Assembly: GCA_021371965.1 (NCBI GenBank)
Contig: JAJFVE010000124.1
Location: 1 to 42,468 of the forward strand
Origin: Planctomycetaceae bacterium
GTDB taxonomy: Bacteria > Planctomycetota > Phycisphaerae > SM23-33
Length of the DNA stretch: 42,468 nucleotides
Direction: 5' to 3'
Shown piece after piece: positions 1 through 8,723 of this stretch; within the stretch, counting starts at the first letter, position 1; every line of letters starts with the position of its first letter. Under the pieces are notes generated by a model. The model made no database searches. It saw only the letters and a list, made by a program, of their open reading frames with translations, and was not told the DNA's origin. The translations under genes and the position numbers were made by a program.

Positions 1-700
1 CGCCGGTCGCCGCGTGGGCGATCATCCCGTCCAGCACGCGGCTGGCGTACATGAACGCGGCGCTGGCACGGTAAAGCCGCAGCGGGTCGGCCCGCAGGTA
101 AGCCCGCATCGCCGGGTTGTCGGTGAACAGTTCGTCGTTATCCAGGGGAATCGCCAGCCGCACCTTGGGCGCCACAAACAGGCACGCCGCCACGGCCAGT
201 TTCGTCGCGGCCGGCACGTCCACCATCGCCACGATGCCCGGCGCGATCATCGTCAGCGACGCGACCGCCACGCGACGTCGCGGCCACAGACAGTACGCCG
301 CCGCCAGCTTTCCACCCCAGCTCGGCCCCGCCATCGCCAGCGGACAGGCGGGATTCTCCCGCAGGATCTCGCAAGCGGCCGTCTCGACGTCGCCCAGGAG
401 CTGCTCGGCCGATCGGGCGTGGCCGCGGTCGATCCGATTCTGCCCGCTGCCGCGGCGCTCGACCTGGTAGACGCGGCAGCCGTTATCGGCCAGAAACGCC
501 GCGCTGCCGGCGAACCAACCCGGATGCGACTGGATCCCGTGCAGGTACAGCACGCAAGGCCCGCCCGCCGACCCGCGCGGCGAATGAACGAGCATGCCGG
601 TCTCGTAGCCGTCGTCGAGCCGCAGCGTCCGGAACTGCGGGCGGCGGGCGCCATCGAGCGGACATGGCAGCGGCCATGGGATGCGCTGCGGCGGGTTCAT
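1..700 (-). CDS. Alpha/beta hydrolase (serine aminopeptidase/lysophospholipase-like), 3' end outside window
   Basis: The frame runs from ATG at 700 and is still open at the window edge, giving 233 residues without a C-terminus. A GGAGGGG ribosome-binding site precedes the start. An oxyanion-type HG motif with the hydrophobic strand before it (CVLYLHGIQSHPGW, near residue 50-62) and a nucleophile elbow G-P-S-W-G (residues 125-129, Ser127) are the alpha/beta hydrolase signature; the catalytic Asp and His would lie in the missing part. No signal peptide is visible, so it is probably cytoplasmic. Its ATG overlaps the rodA stop in an ATGA, making it the last visible gene of the mre operon. The substrate is unknown; a lipid or acyl ester is a guess from the family. 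Confidence 0.82.
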   Translation of the reverse strand, partial: MNPPQRIPWPLPCPLDGARRPQFRTLRLDDGYETGMLVHSPRGSAGGPCVLYLHGIQSHPGWFAGSAAFLADNGCRVYQVERRGSGQNRIDRGHARSAEQLLGDVETAACEILRENPACPLAMAGPSWGGKLAAAYCLWPRRRVAVASLTMIAPGIVAMVDVPAATKLAVAACLFVAPKVRLAIPLDNDELFTDNPAMRAYLRADPLRLYRASAAFMYASRVLDGMIAHAATG

Positions 701-2037
701 CCGCCCCTCCGGGAGCGGCGCTCCGGTTCGCCAGTGCTCATGGGGCCGTACGGCGCCTCGGGGCCTTGTTTGTCGCCATGCTCGAAGGGGCGCGGCGCCA
801 GCGAGATCGGGTGGCGCTGGCCGACGTTGACCAGCAGCCCCATGGCGATGCAGTTGACCACCAGCGACGTGCCGCCGTAGCTGACCAGCGGCAGCGTCAT
901 CCCCGTCACGGGCATCAGCCCGACGACGACGGCGACGTTGATCACCACCTGCGACAGCAGCAGCCCCACCACCCCCACCGCCAGCAGGCGCCCGAACGGG
1001 TCGTTGGTCCCCACGGCGATCTCGATGCCGCAGATGAAGATCAGGCTGTACAGCAACAGCACCGCGATGCACCCGGCGATGCCCCACTGCCCGCCGATGA
1101 CGGCGAAGATGAAGTCGCTCTCGCACTCCGGCAGCGTGCGGTAGAACTGATTGGTCTCGTTCCAACCCCCGCCGCCGAAGAGCGAACCCACCGACAGGAT
1201 CATCTTCGACTGGCGAAGCTGATACCCTTCGTCGCCGGCGGCTTCAGGGTCGCCCTGGCGCAGCCAGCCGTCGATTCGCCGCAACTGGTGCGGTTCCATC
1301 GCCGCCAGCATGACCGGCATGACGGCGTACTCGCGCCCGCCGACGGTGACGCTGCCATAGGGCAGCGCCCGCCGGTCGACAGCCTCGGCGGCGGGCATGT
1401 CGGACGTCAGCTCGCGCGGCAAAGGCAGCAGCATCAGCACCGTCGCCACGGCGATGATGCCCAGCAGGTGTCTCAGCCTCGCCCCGGCCATGTACAGCAT
1501 GAAGTACAGCGTCGGCAGCAGCAGCAGGCTCGTGCCCAGGTCCGGTTCCTTGAGGATCAGGAACATCGGGACCATCGCCAGGATGAACGGCGGGATCAGG
1601 CCCGAGAGTTTGCGATAGTGGTCGCCATAGCGCAGATACCATGCCAACATCAGGATGAACGACAGCTTGGCCAGTTCCGAGGGCTGGAACATGACCGGGC
1701 CCATGTTGATCCAGCGATGCGCGCCGTTGATCGATGGGAACAGCCATCTCAGCGGTCCTGCCGAGCCCAGGTATCGCGGCACGACCAGCAGCGCCACCAG
1801 CAGCGGCAGCGTGATCCCAAACAACAGGTACGCACCCTTGCCGAACCGCTGATACGGCACCAGCGTGGCGACGCCAAAGGCGACGAGTCCGACGACCATG
1901 AAGACCGTCTGCTTGCCCGCCAGCTGAGCGTGGTCCGAAACGGTGATGGCCGCAACGCCGACGCCCATCAGCAAGATCATCGCCAGGATGATCGGCCAGA
2001 TCGTCAGCCGCAGGTAGCGCTGGATGATCCCGGTCAT
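697..2037 (-). CDS. rodA: Peptidoglycan glycosyltransferase RodA (SEDS family)
   Basis: RodA polymerises lipid II glycan strands for side-wall growth together with PBP2. The 446-residue protein is a polytopic membrane protein with SEDS hallmarks: WINMGPVMFQPSELAKL, LKEPDLGTSLLLLP, GYQLRQSKM and VTGMTLPLVSYGGTS. It is longer than E. coli RodA (370 residues). Much of the excess is in the large extracytoplasmic loop before GYQLRQSKM, which carries the R-R-I-x-x-W-L-R-Q-G-D segment; the Asp there is the likely catalytic acid by analogy with other SEDS proteins. The start at 2037 overlaps the PBP2 stop (ATGA), and the end overlaps the hydrolase start the same way. RodA is favoured over FtsW by the mreC/mreD/PBP2 neighbours. 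Confidence 0.93.
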   Translation of the reverse strand: MTGIIQRYLRLTIWPIILAMILLMGVGVAAITVSDHAQLAGKQTVFMVVGLVAFGVATLVPYQRFGKGAYLLFGITLPLLVALLVVPRYLGSAGPLRWLFPSINGAHRWINMGPVMFQPSELAKLSFILMLAWYLRYGDHYRKLSGLIPPFILAMVPMFLILKEPDLGTSLLLLPTLYFMLYMAGARLRHLLGIIAVATVLMLLPLPRELTSDMPAAEAVDRRALPYGSVTVGGREYAVMPVMLAAMEPHQLRRIDGWLRQGDPEAAGDEGYQLRQSKMILSVGSLFGGGGWNETNQFYRTLPECESDFIFAVIGGQWGIAGCIAVLLLYSLIFICGIEIAVGTNDPFGRLLAVGVVGLLLSQVVINVAVVVGLMPVTGMTLPLVSYGGTSLVVNCIAMGLLVNVGQRHPISLAPRPFEHGDKQGPEAPYGPMSTGEPERRSRRGG

Positions 2038-4016
2038 TGCGGGGATCCTTCCCCGCCGGCGTCCTGCAAGCGATCGCTTGCCGCCGGCGCGACGGCGCCA
2101 ACATACCCTCGGCGGCGGCAGAACTTCACCAGTTCGCGGGCCAGCGGGCCGGCGTTGCGGCTGCCGCCGCCAGTGACGTACTCGACCACCACCGCGAAGG
2201 CGATCTGTGGATTCTCGCGCGGGGCGAAACCGGCGAACCACGCCATGTCGCCTTGGCGCACGCTCATGCCCTGCCATCGCTGCGGCGGAACGGTTGCCGT
2301 GCCGGTCTTGCCGCAGACCACCACGTCCGGCCCCGCCAGCACCGAGCGGTGAAAGACGTCGTAGCTCGTGCCGTCGCTGTCGTTGACGACCCGGTACATG
2401 CCCTCCTGCGCGCGGGCGATGTAGTTTTGGTCCACCGCGATGCGCCGCCGCACCTGAGGGCGCGAGGGGTCCAGCACCAGCGTCGGCGAGAGGAACTCGC
2501 CCCCGCGGGCAATGGCGGCCATATAATTCGCCACGTGCATCGGCGTCACCACCACCGGGCCCTGTCCGATGCCCATCAGGCGCGCCGCCCCCGGACCGGG
2601 ATGCTGGTGCAGCCAGGCCGAACTGGGCAACTGGGCGCGGCTTTCCTCACTCAGCCCCGTGCCCGCAACCTCGCCCAGGCCCCACTGGCGATACCAGTCC
2701 ACCAGCCGCTCGGCTGTGACCAGCTCGCCGGCGTGATAAAAGAACACGTTACAGCTATGCTGCAAGGCCCCGACGATGTCCAGCATGCCGTGGCCGATGT
2801 GGGCCGACGGCCAGATCCAGCACCGGAACGAACTGGGATTGATCAGGTAGCCGCGGCACTCGTACTGCGTCTCGGGGGCGATCACGCCCAGTTGCAGCGC
2901 CGCCAGGCCCGACAGCGGCTTGAGCGTCGACCCCGGCGGGTACAACCGCGTCACCGCCCGATTGTGCAGGGGAAAGTTCAGGTCGTCCTTTATGAGCCTG
3001 GAGTACTGGCGGCCGTACTCATTGAGGTCGAACGTCGGCCACGACACCATCGCCAGCACCTGCCCCGTCGGGACGGATACGACGGCGATGCTGCCGTTGC
3101 TGCCGGTGGAGCCCAGCAGGTCCGTCAGCTCTCGCTGAAGCTCGATGTCCAGCGTCAGCGTGACGTTGGCGCCTTGGACGGCGGGCTGGCCTTCCTTGAG
3201 CGCCTCGCCGCTGCGGCGGTCCCACTTGCGGTACCCGCGGCTGCCGGCGAGTTCCTTCTCGCACATCTTTTCGACGCCGCGTTTGCCGATGCTGTCGCCG
3301 CCGCGGTAGTTGTGTCGCGAGCGGGTCAGGTCGTCGGCCTGGTCGCGGCGCAGATTCAGGCGCCGCATTTCGACGTCGCTGACCTGCCCGGTCAGGCCGA
3401 TCACGTGGCAGGCGACGGAATTGTACGGGTAATGCCGCTTGAGCCGCGGCACGATCGTCGCGCCGATCATGCCTTGCGTGTCGGCCATCGCCGCCATGTC
3501 CGGCACAACCGGGTGGGCCTGGTACTGCTCCAGCACCGGCGAGATCCGCGCCGCGTCGCCAATGGCGTTGACGCGCCGTCGCGTCCGCTCGATCAACGCG
3601 TCGATCGCGTCCCGATCCATCCTGTTGGCCAGGCCGATCTCGTACACTCGCTTCCACGTGTCCTTGATGCGGCCCCGAACGATGTCCTGCGCCTGCGTCG
3701 ACGGAATCTTCTCTTCCTTGACGATCCGGTCCCGCTGGCGCTTGACCCATTTCTCGTAAAACGCCTTGTCGTCGCTGAGCAGCCCATACTCCAGGCACAG
3801 GTCGTACCAGGGCAGGTTGTCGGCCAGCACCTTGCCATTGCGGTCCTGGATCAGTCCGCGGACCGGCGAGAGCAGCTTGACGTCGGTGAGCATCTGCTCG
3901 GCCTGGTCGCGGTAGTCTTCCGAGCTGAACCCCTGCAGGTACACCAGGCGCGCAACGATGGCCAGGAAGACGACGCCCGCCAACGCCATAAAGCATTTGA
4001 TTCGGAATTTGTACAT
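2034..4016 (-). CDS. mrdA: Penicillin-binding protein 2, peptidoglycan D,D-transpeptidase
   Basis: Class B PBP of 660 residues that cross-links peptidoglycan with RodA. It has one N-terminal membrane helix (about residues 9-26) and the pedestal start RGLIQDRNGKVLADN. The three transpeptidase motifs are intact: S363-T-L-K366 (PPGSTLKPLSG), S421-C-N423 and K570-T-G572 (CGKTGTATVP). Length is close to E. coli PBP2. It starts 4 bases after the mreD stop and ends inside the rodA start codon. A long helical, charged segment (about residues 90-165) lies in the pedestal region. The mre context supports PBP2 rather than FtsI. Confidence 0.95.
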   Translation of the reverse strand: MYKFRIKCFMALAGVVFLAIVARLVYLQGFSSEDYRDQAEQMLTDVKLLSPVRGLIQDRNGKVLADNLPWYDLCLEYGLLSDDKAFYEKWVKRQRDRIVKEEKIPSTQAQDIVRGRIKDTWKRVYEIGLANRMDRDAIDALIERTRRRVNAIGDAARISPVLEQYQAHPVVPDMAAMADTQGMIGATIVPRLKRHYPYNSVACHVIGLTGQVSDVEMRRLNLRRDQADDLTRSRHNYRGGDSIGKRGVEKMCEKELAGSRGYRKWDRRSGEALKEGQPAVQGANVTLTLDIELQRELTDLLGSTGSNGSIAVVSVPTGQVLAMVSWPTFDLNEYGRQYSRLIKDDLNFPLHNRAVTRLYPPGSTLKPLSGLAALQLGVIAPETQYECRGYLINPSSFRCWIWPSAHIGHGMLDIVGALQHSCNVFFYHAGELVTAERLVDWYRQWGLGEVAGTGLSEESRAQLPSSAWLHQHPGPGAARLMGIGQGPVVVTPMHVANYMAAIARGGEFLSPTLVLDPSRPQVRRRIAVDQNYIARAQEGMYRVVNDSDGTSYDVFHRSVLAGPDVVVCGKTGTATVPPQRWQGMSVRQGDMAWFAGFAPRENPQIAFAVVVEYVTGGGSRNAGPLARELVKFCRRRGYVGAVAPAASDRLQDAGGEGSPQ

Positions 4017-4020
4017 GGTC

Positions 4021-4596
4021 TCAGCGGTGTCCGATGGTTCCTCGCCGCCCGCGAGCGACGGCGGGGACGGGGATCAGCCAGCGGCGCACCTTGCGCAGCA
4101 GCAGGTATCCGATCGGCGCCAGAAGCCCGGTGTAGATCGACAACAGCACCGCCTGCAGCACCATCTGCCCGTACCAGACCCACAGCACCGCCCCGCGGGC
4201 CAGCACCGACTGGTACGTCACCCACGCCAGGTGGCTCATCAGGCAGAACACCGCCGCCAGGAACGCCTGAGGCAGCGGACGCTCGAAGTAGAATCCCTCG
4301 CGAATGTGGAAGATCACTCCCGCCGCCAGGGCGTACGCGATGGCCATGGGCCCGATGGCCGTGGTGCATCCCGGCGCCGTGGCGGTCGTCAGGTCCAGGC
4401 CCAGGCCCAGGCCCCACGCCGCCAGCATCCCCAGCGTCGCCGTGCGGGCGTTGAGGGCAATGAACACCGCCAGGATGGCCGTCAGGTCCGGACCGATGGT
4501 GCCCAGCGAGGCCGACGGAAACGTGATCAGCCCGCCCAGCGTCGTCTGCAGCAGCAGCACGCCGTAGCCCAGCACGATGTAGAGCGTCCATCTCAT
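4021..4596 (-). CDS. mreD: Rod shape-determining protein MreD
   Basis: A 191-residue integral membrane protein with about five to six hydrophobic helices, starting MRWTLYIVLGYGVLLLQTTL and ending in a basic cytoplasmic tail. Sequence conservation in MreD is low, so the call rests on size, topology and position between mreC and PBP2. The family bridges MreC, PBP2 and RodA in the elongasome at the inner membrane. Its ATG overlaps the mreC stop (ATGA), and mrdA follows after 4 bases, so translation is probably coupled. Confidence 0.85.
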   Translation of the reverse strand: MRWTLYIVLGYGVLLLQTTLGGLITFPSASLGTIGPDLTAILAVFIALNARTATLGMLAAWGLGLGLDLTTATAPGCTTAIGPMAIAYALAAGVIFHIREGFYFERPLPQAFLAAVFCLMSHLAWVTYQSVLARGAVLWVWYGQMVLQAVLLSIYTGLLAPIGYLLLRKVRRWLIPVPAVARGRRGTIGHR

Positions 4597-5687
4597 GGGG
4601 CGGCCTCCGGAGTCGCCCCGCGCGGCACGACGATATACACCTCGCGCAGGGCCGCGAGGTTCACCGCCGGCTCAACGCGAAGCCGCACGAACCCGCCGTG
4701 CTCCGGGATGGGCGTCACCTCGACCACCTCGCCGACAAGCACCTCGGCGGGCATGAACATCTCGTCGGCGCGCGTGACCAGTTGGTCGCCGCGGCGCGGC
4801 GGCAACTCGGGACTGTACGCCTCGCCCGGGGCCAGCCAGCCCCGCGCCCGCACGTCCTCGCCCTCCCAGATCCCCTCGACGATCACCGAACCCTTGCCGT
4901 CGCCCGTGGCCTGCACGTCGATCAGGCTGTTGTCGGCCGTCAGCGGCTTGAACTCGCTGCTGCCCTTGGGGCGCACCGTCCGAGGATGCTGGCGGTCCAC
5001 CAGGCGGCGGATACGCGCCTGGATGCTGAAGTTCGCGTCGCTTACCAGCTGCATCCGCGCGGTGAAGTCGGCCGTCTGCGTCAGCCGCCCCACCAGGACC
5101 GAACCGGTGATCTGGAGCAGGTAGCGGTGCTTGCTCTCGACGTCGACGGCGATGGCCGGACTGCCAACGGGCTCAATGGCCTTGGTGCGGTCGGTCTTGA
5201 GCACCCACGACGTCACCGGCGCGCCCTTGCGCGACGCCACCGAGTGGCGCGTGCCGAGCGACCGTCCGCTCCCATACGGCAGCGACTCGTCCCCGGCCAC
5301 CCACGCCGGGATGATGTCGTAGGGGAACTCCTGGCTGGGACCGAATCGCCCGCCGAACTGCTTTCGCAGACCCGAGATGATCGTCGCCCGCCGCCACCAC
5401 TGGTCGCGCTGCTCGACGAGGCTGTAGACCTGCTGGCGAAGCTGCGTGTTCTCGGCCTCGAGCGCCCGCGCCTCGTCGGCCCCGATCGGACGCGGCGCCC
5501 GCGCCGTGATGCGACCCTTGAAGTAGCTGACGAAATACATCGCCCCTTCCCCAGGCGGAACGAACAGGTAGCTCGTCACGTTGCGCAGAGGCTCGGCGAC
5601 CCGCCGCCCCGGAAGGGCCGTCAGAAACGCGCAGGCCATCAGCACGGCCAGCACCATTGCTGCACTGGGTTTGGGCAAGCGTTTCAT
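4593..5687 (-). CDS. mreC: Rod shape-determining protein MreC
   Basis: A 364-residue bitopic protein: N-terminal membrane helix (about residues 8-27), a short coiled coil (about 75-100, containing EARALEAENTQLRQQVYSL) and a periplasmic beta-barrel region, including VGRLTQTADFTARMQLVSD (typical MreC: V-G-x-V) and, near the C-terminus, VLVGEVVEVTP. MreC scaffolds the elongasome and activates PBP2. It is the first gene of the mre operon; mreB does not precede it within 120 bases. No good ribosome-binding site is seen before the ATG, so this start relies on the membrane helix position. Confidence 0.92.
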   Translation of the reverse strand: MKRLPKPSAAMVLAVLMACAFLTALPGRRVAEPLRNVTSYLFVPPGEGAMYFVSYFKGRITARAPRPIGADEARALEAENTQLRQQVYSLVEQRDQWWRRATIISGLRKQFGGRFGPSQEFPYDIIPAWVAGDESLPYGSGRSLGTRHSVASRKGAPVTSWVLKTDRTKAIEPVGSPAIAVDVESKHRYLLQITGSVLVGRLTQTADFTARMQLVSDANFSIQARIRRLVDRQHPRTVRPKGSSEFKPLTADNSLIDVQATGDGKGSVIVEGIWEGEDVRARGWLAPGEAYSPELPPRRGDQLVTRADEMFMPAEVLVGEVVEVTPIPEHGGFVRLRVEPAVNLAALREVYIVVPRGATPEAAP

Positions 5688-5725
5688 GATTCACGCGCGA
5701 ACAAGACTCAACCGCCAAAGGTGTT

Positions 5726-5755
5726 ATGATACTCCCTTGCCCCACGCCCCCACAA
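5726..5755 (-). promoter_or_regulatory. Candidate sigma-70 promoter of the mre operon
   Basis: On the minus strand TTGTGG (5755-5750), an 18-base spacer and TATCAT (5731-5726) lie about 40 bases before the mreC ATG. The -10 is good and the -35 is moderate. Seen by eye only. Confidence 0.35.
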
Positions 5756-5810
5756 GACCCAGACCCGCACGAGCCTGCCAACGGTGACCCCATGCCGCCA
5801 CTGGCAGGGT

Positions 5811-6611
5811 CTACCGCCCGCCGGACCCCGCCCACTGCCGGGCTTTGAAGAAATCCTCGAAGGCATCGAGCGTGCCCTCGAAGAACATCAGTTCGCCATG
5901 CAGCACGGCCTTGGCGCCGGGAGCGAGGTCGGGCACGTTCGGATCGGCGTGCATGCACGGATGGCCGGGGTTGCCTGTCACCGACTCGGTGTGCTCGAAC
6001 CACGTCATCGCCACCAGCCGCCGCGGTTCCTGTGATGACCGGGTGACGATCAGCGGCATATCCAGCACGTCCGGGCCGCTGTGCCAGCCGACCATCACCC
6101 CGCCGGCGCCGCCGGGAAGCTTCTGTGCCGCTTCCCAGGGCATCCAGCCCTTGCCGGTCGCGTGGACGAACTTGTTGGCCATCGTGTGCTCGGAGAACTC
6201 CTTGATCGCCTTGAGAAAGGCGCACGTCTGGAGCTTGATGCCGCCGATCCTCTCCCCGCCGCGATTGTCGAAGGTCAGCGTCATCGCCACGACGCCGGGC
6301 GCCGCCAGGGTAAGCCTTCCGCCGACGCTCAGTCCGATGGGCAACTCGCGATCAAACTCAATGCCGCCTTCGGCCTTCCGCCACGCCACTGCCGGCAACT
6401 CGTACGGCACGACAAACGCGGGAGGGTTGACGTGGCTGAGGTACAAAAGCCCGTGGTCGGTAAAGACCGCCTCGGGGAAGTCAAGCCAGAGATATTCCTG
6501 CGACGGCCACGGCGGGCTTACCCACGCGATATGTTCCCAGGCATAGTGCGGCCTCCACATCCCCGGCAGGATGCGAATGCCTTTCGCGTGCGTTTCATAG
6601 CTCTCGGCCAT
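5811..6611 (-). CDS. Hypothetical beta-rich protein downstream of the UroD-like gene
   Basis: A 266-residue protein of unknown function, with no signal peptide or membrane helix. It is rich in aromatic residues and alternating hydrophobic segments (WPSQEYLWLDFPEAVF, LTLAAPGVVAMTLTFDNRGG), suggesting a beta-sandwich such as in galactose-mutarotase-like or sugar-processing folds; this is inference. CAFLKAIKEFSEHT and HPCMHADPNVPDLAPGA could be useful search seeds. The ATG at 6611 has a GGAG site (CTGCAGGAGACCCC) directly before it. It follows the UroD-like gene by 53 bases on the same strand, so a shared transcript and a functional link are likely. Confidence 0.75.
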   Translation of the reverse strand: MAESYETHAKGIRILPGMWRPHYAWEHIAWVSPPWPSQEYLWLDFPEAVFTDHGLLYLSHVNPPAFVVPYELPAVAWRKAEGGIEFDRELPIGLSVGGRLTLAAPGVVAMTLTFDNRGGERIGGIKLQTCAFLKAIKEFSEHTMANKFVHATGKGWMPWEAAQKLPGGAGGVMVGWHSGPDVLDMPLIVTRSSQEPRRLVAMTWFEHTESVTGNPGHPCMHADPNVPDLAPGAKAVLHGELMFFEGTLDAFEDFFKARQWAGSGGR

Positions 6612-6664
6612 GGGGTCTCCTGCAGGCGCGGTCGAACCGCACCCCTTGCGAGGCGAGGCGGCGG

Positions 6665-7735
6665 CTACGAACTCAATGTTCCGTACTGGCGGCACGCCTC
6701 GGCCAGCGCGTCGATGTTGGCCAGCGGCACTTCCGGTTCCAGCACGTGCGTCGGGGACAGGATCAGCCCGCCGCGCTGGCCGTATTTCTCGACGCATTCC
6801 CGCACGCGCGCCCGCACGTCGTCGGCCGTGCCGAAGGGCATCGTCGACTGCGTGCCGATGCACCCGTGCAGCCCCAGCCGCTCGCCGAAGCGGGCCTTGA
6901 GTTCGTCGGCGTCCACGCACTCCGGCTGCACCGGGTTGAGGAAGTCCAGCCCCGCGTCGAGCATCTCGCCGACGATGTCGGTGCAGTTGCCGTCGGTGTG
7001 GTACCCGATCGCGCAGCGCGGGTCGATCTCCTTGATCGCCTGCCAGCAGCGGCGCCAGCGGCTCAGGATCAGCGTCCGCCAGGTGTCCTTCGAGAACATC
7101 ATGGCCTTCTGGCTGGCCACGTCGTCGCCGCAGTAGATGTAATCCACGCCCGCCCGGGCGGCGCCGATGGCGGTGTGATAGTTCTGCCGGAAGAACTTGT
7201 CCAGCAGACACTCGGCCCAGGCCGGACGCTCGATCGTGTCCATCAGGAACTGCTCGTACCCGCGCGCCTGCCAAGCGTTCTCGTACATGTGCCCGACAAA
7301 GATCATCACGCTACGTCCAGCGGCATGCGCCGCTGCCACCTCGGCGACGGCCGGCTGCCAGTCATAGACCGCCGGGTCCTGCACCGGATAGTCCTCGATC
7401 TCGGCCAGGCTCGTGGCGTTGCGCAGCGGGGAGATGTACCCCGTGAAGTGGTAGAACTGTGCCGGCACTTCGGCAACGCCCAGGCCGTTGATCTGCGTGC
7501 CCTCGGGCAAGTCCTCGCCCTGCCAGTATCGGCTGAAATCGAGCTTTGGCGGCTGCCCGACCACCTTGGGACCGACCCACGCGGGCCGCCACATGCCGTA
7601 ATGCCCGGCGATGTCGTCGGTGCCGATATGCTCGACCACCCGCCGCGCAAGGTCCGGCGTGAAGCCCATGCCGAAGGGAATCCACTCGGGCCGGCGATGC
7701 TCCACGATCGCCCGAAAGTTCTCCAGTTCCGTCAT
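6665..7735 (-). CDS. Uroporphyrinogen decarboxylase-like (URO-D superfamily) protein
   Basis: A 356-residue TIM-barrel protein. The start MTELENFRAIVEHRRPEWIP and motifs FLNPVQPECVD and GLHGCIGTQSTMPFG are typical of the divergent URO-D-like families abundant in Planctomycetota and Lentisphaerae. It is unlikely to be HemE: the N-terminal substrate-binding PxWxMRQAGR motif is absent. H246 and C251 (HTDGNC) and H290 and C292 (LHGCIG) could form a metal site as in the related corrinoid/thiol methyltransferases MtaA and CmuA; this is inference. It pairs with the 266-residue protein downstream. Cytoplasmic; the substrate is unknown, possibly a methylated compound or sugar derivative. Confidence 0.85.
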   Translation of the reverse strand: MTELENFRAIVEHRRPEWIPFGMGFTPDLARRVVEHIGTDDIAGHYGMWRPAWVGPKVVGQPPKLDFSRYWQGEDLPEGTQINGLGVAEVPAQFYHFTGYISPLRNATSLAEIEDYPVQDPAVYDWQPAVAEVAAAHAAGRSVMIFVGHMYENAWQARGYEQFLMDTIERPAWAECLLDKFFRQNYHTAIGAARAGVDYIYCGDDVASQKAMMFSKDTWRTLILSRWRRCWQAIKEIDPRCAIGYHTDGNCTDIVGEMLDAGLDFLNPVQPECVDADELKARFGERLGLHGCIGTQSTMPFGTADDVRARVRECVEKYGQRGGLILSPTHVLEPEVPLANIDALAEACRQYGTLSS

Positions 7736-7806
7736 TATTCTCTATCCTCAGTTGGAATTTGTCGTGGCGTCGCGTGCGATTCTCCAAATGTGGACAAGCA
7801 TTCCCG

Positions 7807-8532
7807 CTAGCGGTCGCGCTTGTCGTTCTGCCCGGGGCGATCCTCCGACTCCCGCTGAACCGTGAAGACCGCCACCAGCCGGGCAATGACGATCGCCAGG
7901 TAGAGCGGGCCCACCGTGGCTTCGATCACAGCGACAGCTCTGGTCAACGGCACCGCCGGCGTTATGTCTCCATAGCCGAGGGTGGTAAATGTGGCGAAGC
8001 TGAAATAGAGCATCTCCGTCAGGCTCGCTCTGCCGACTGGCGGAATCTGGAACACGCCCGCGCCGGCCCGGAATGCTCCGGGAATCGCTCGGGCGATGAT
8101 GGCATATGCGGCCGCGAAGGCAATCCCCAGCAACAGGTACATCGACGCCGCCTGGATGAGCGTGCCTTCCGTGATCCGCCGGGCACGGAACAGCGAGCCG
8201 ACCATAGAGGCCACCACAACCAGCAGCAAGCCGGCGAACAGCCCATCGCGCACGTCGACCAGCCACATCGGCGCGAAACCCAACCGCACCATCCAGCCCA
8301 CGATTACTGTAGGCACTCCCAGCGCCAGCAGGATGCGCAGGAACCTCGCCTGCGCGCGGATGACCAGTGCCGAAGCCAGCACCACGAACGTCAAGGCTCC
8401 TTCGAGAAGGAGGCCGACGAACGCCCCTCCGCCCAGGGTCGCCTCCAGCGCCAACAACACCACCAGGCTGGAAAGCAGTATCAGCGGGGATACATGGAAC
8501 CTCGGCCGCGATCTATGCTTCTCTCTGGACAT
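7807..8532 (-). CDS. Potassium channel family protein (two C-terminal helices with TLGYGD filter)
   Basis: A 241-residue membrane protein with about five or six hydrophobic helices. The selectivity filter T-L-G-Y-G-D (residues 184-189) is followed by a pore-lining helix (AVIEATVGPLYLAIVIARLV), the canonical ion_trans_2 pore. The earlier helices lack an arginine-rich S4, so voltage sensing is not expected. No RCK/TrkA-N ligand-binding domain follows; the charged tail ends after about 20 residues. The ATG at 8532 is preferred to a TTG at 8568, though neither has a strong ribosome-binding site. It probably lets K+ flow across the inner membrane. It lies 72 bases upstream of the UroD-like gene on the same strand. 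Confidence 0.85.
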   Translation of the reverse strand: MSREKHRSRPRFHVSPLILLSSLVVLLALEATLGGGAFVGLLLEGALTFVVLASALVIRAQARFLRILLALGVPTVIVGWMVRLGFAPMWLVDVRDGLFAGLLLVVVASMVGSLFRARRITEGTLIQAASMYLLLGIAFAAAYAIIARAIPGAFRAGAGVFQIPPVGRASLTEMLYFSFATFTTLGYGDITPAVPLTRAVAVIEATVGPLYLAIVIARLVAVFTVQRESEDRPGQNDKRDR

Positions 8533-8723
8533 GGCATCGAAGTATAGCTGCAATTGCCGTCTCGGCAAGCGCGATCGTCTCGATCACTAACCCCTGGCAG
8601 GTGTGGCCGGCGCCGGCCGTTAGAACCCCGACAAAGGGGTCCACAGGAGAGAGTCGCAGAGTGAAGCATACCGAAAGAGGCCCAGCCGGTTTCGTCGATG
8701 CCCATGTCTCGCGCTCGGCCGAT

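Noticed and set aside
664..2352. Long plus-strand frame opposite rodA
   Set aside because: Antisense artefact of GC-rich codon use; its product is low in hydrophobic residues with many R/H/Q and matches nothing, while the minus strand encodes RodA.
2037..4454. 805-codon plus-strand frame opposite PBP2/MreD
   Set aside because: Antisense artefact; the other strand carries all PBP2 motifs.
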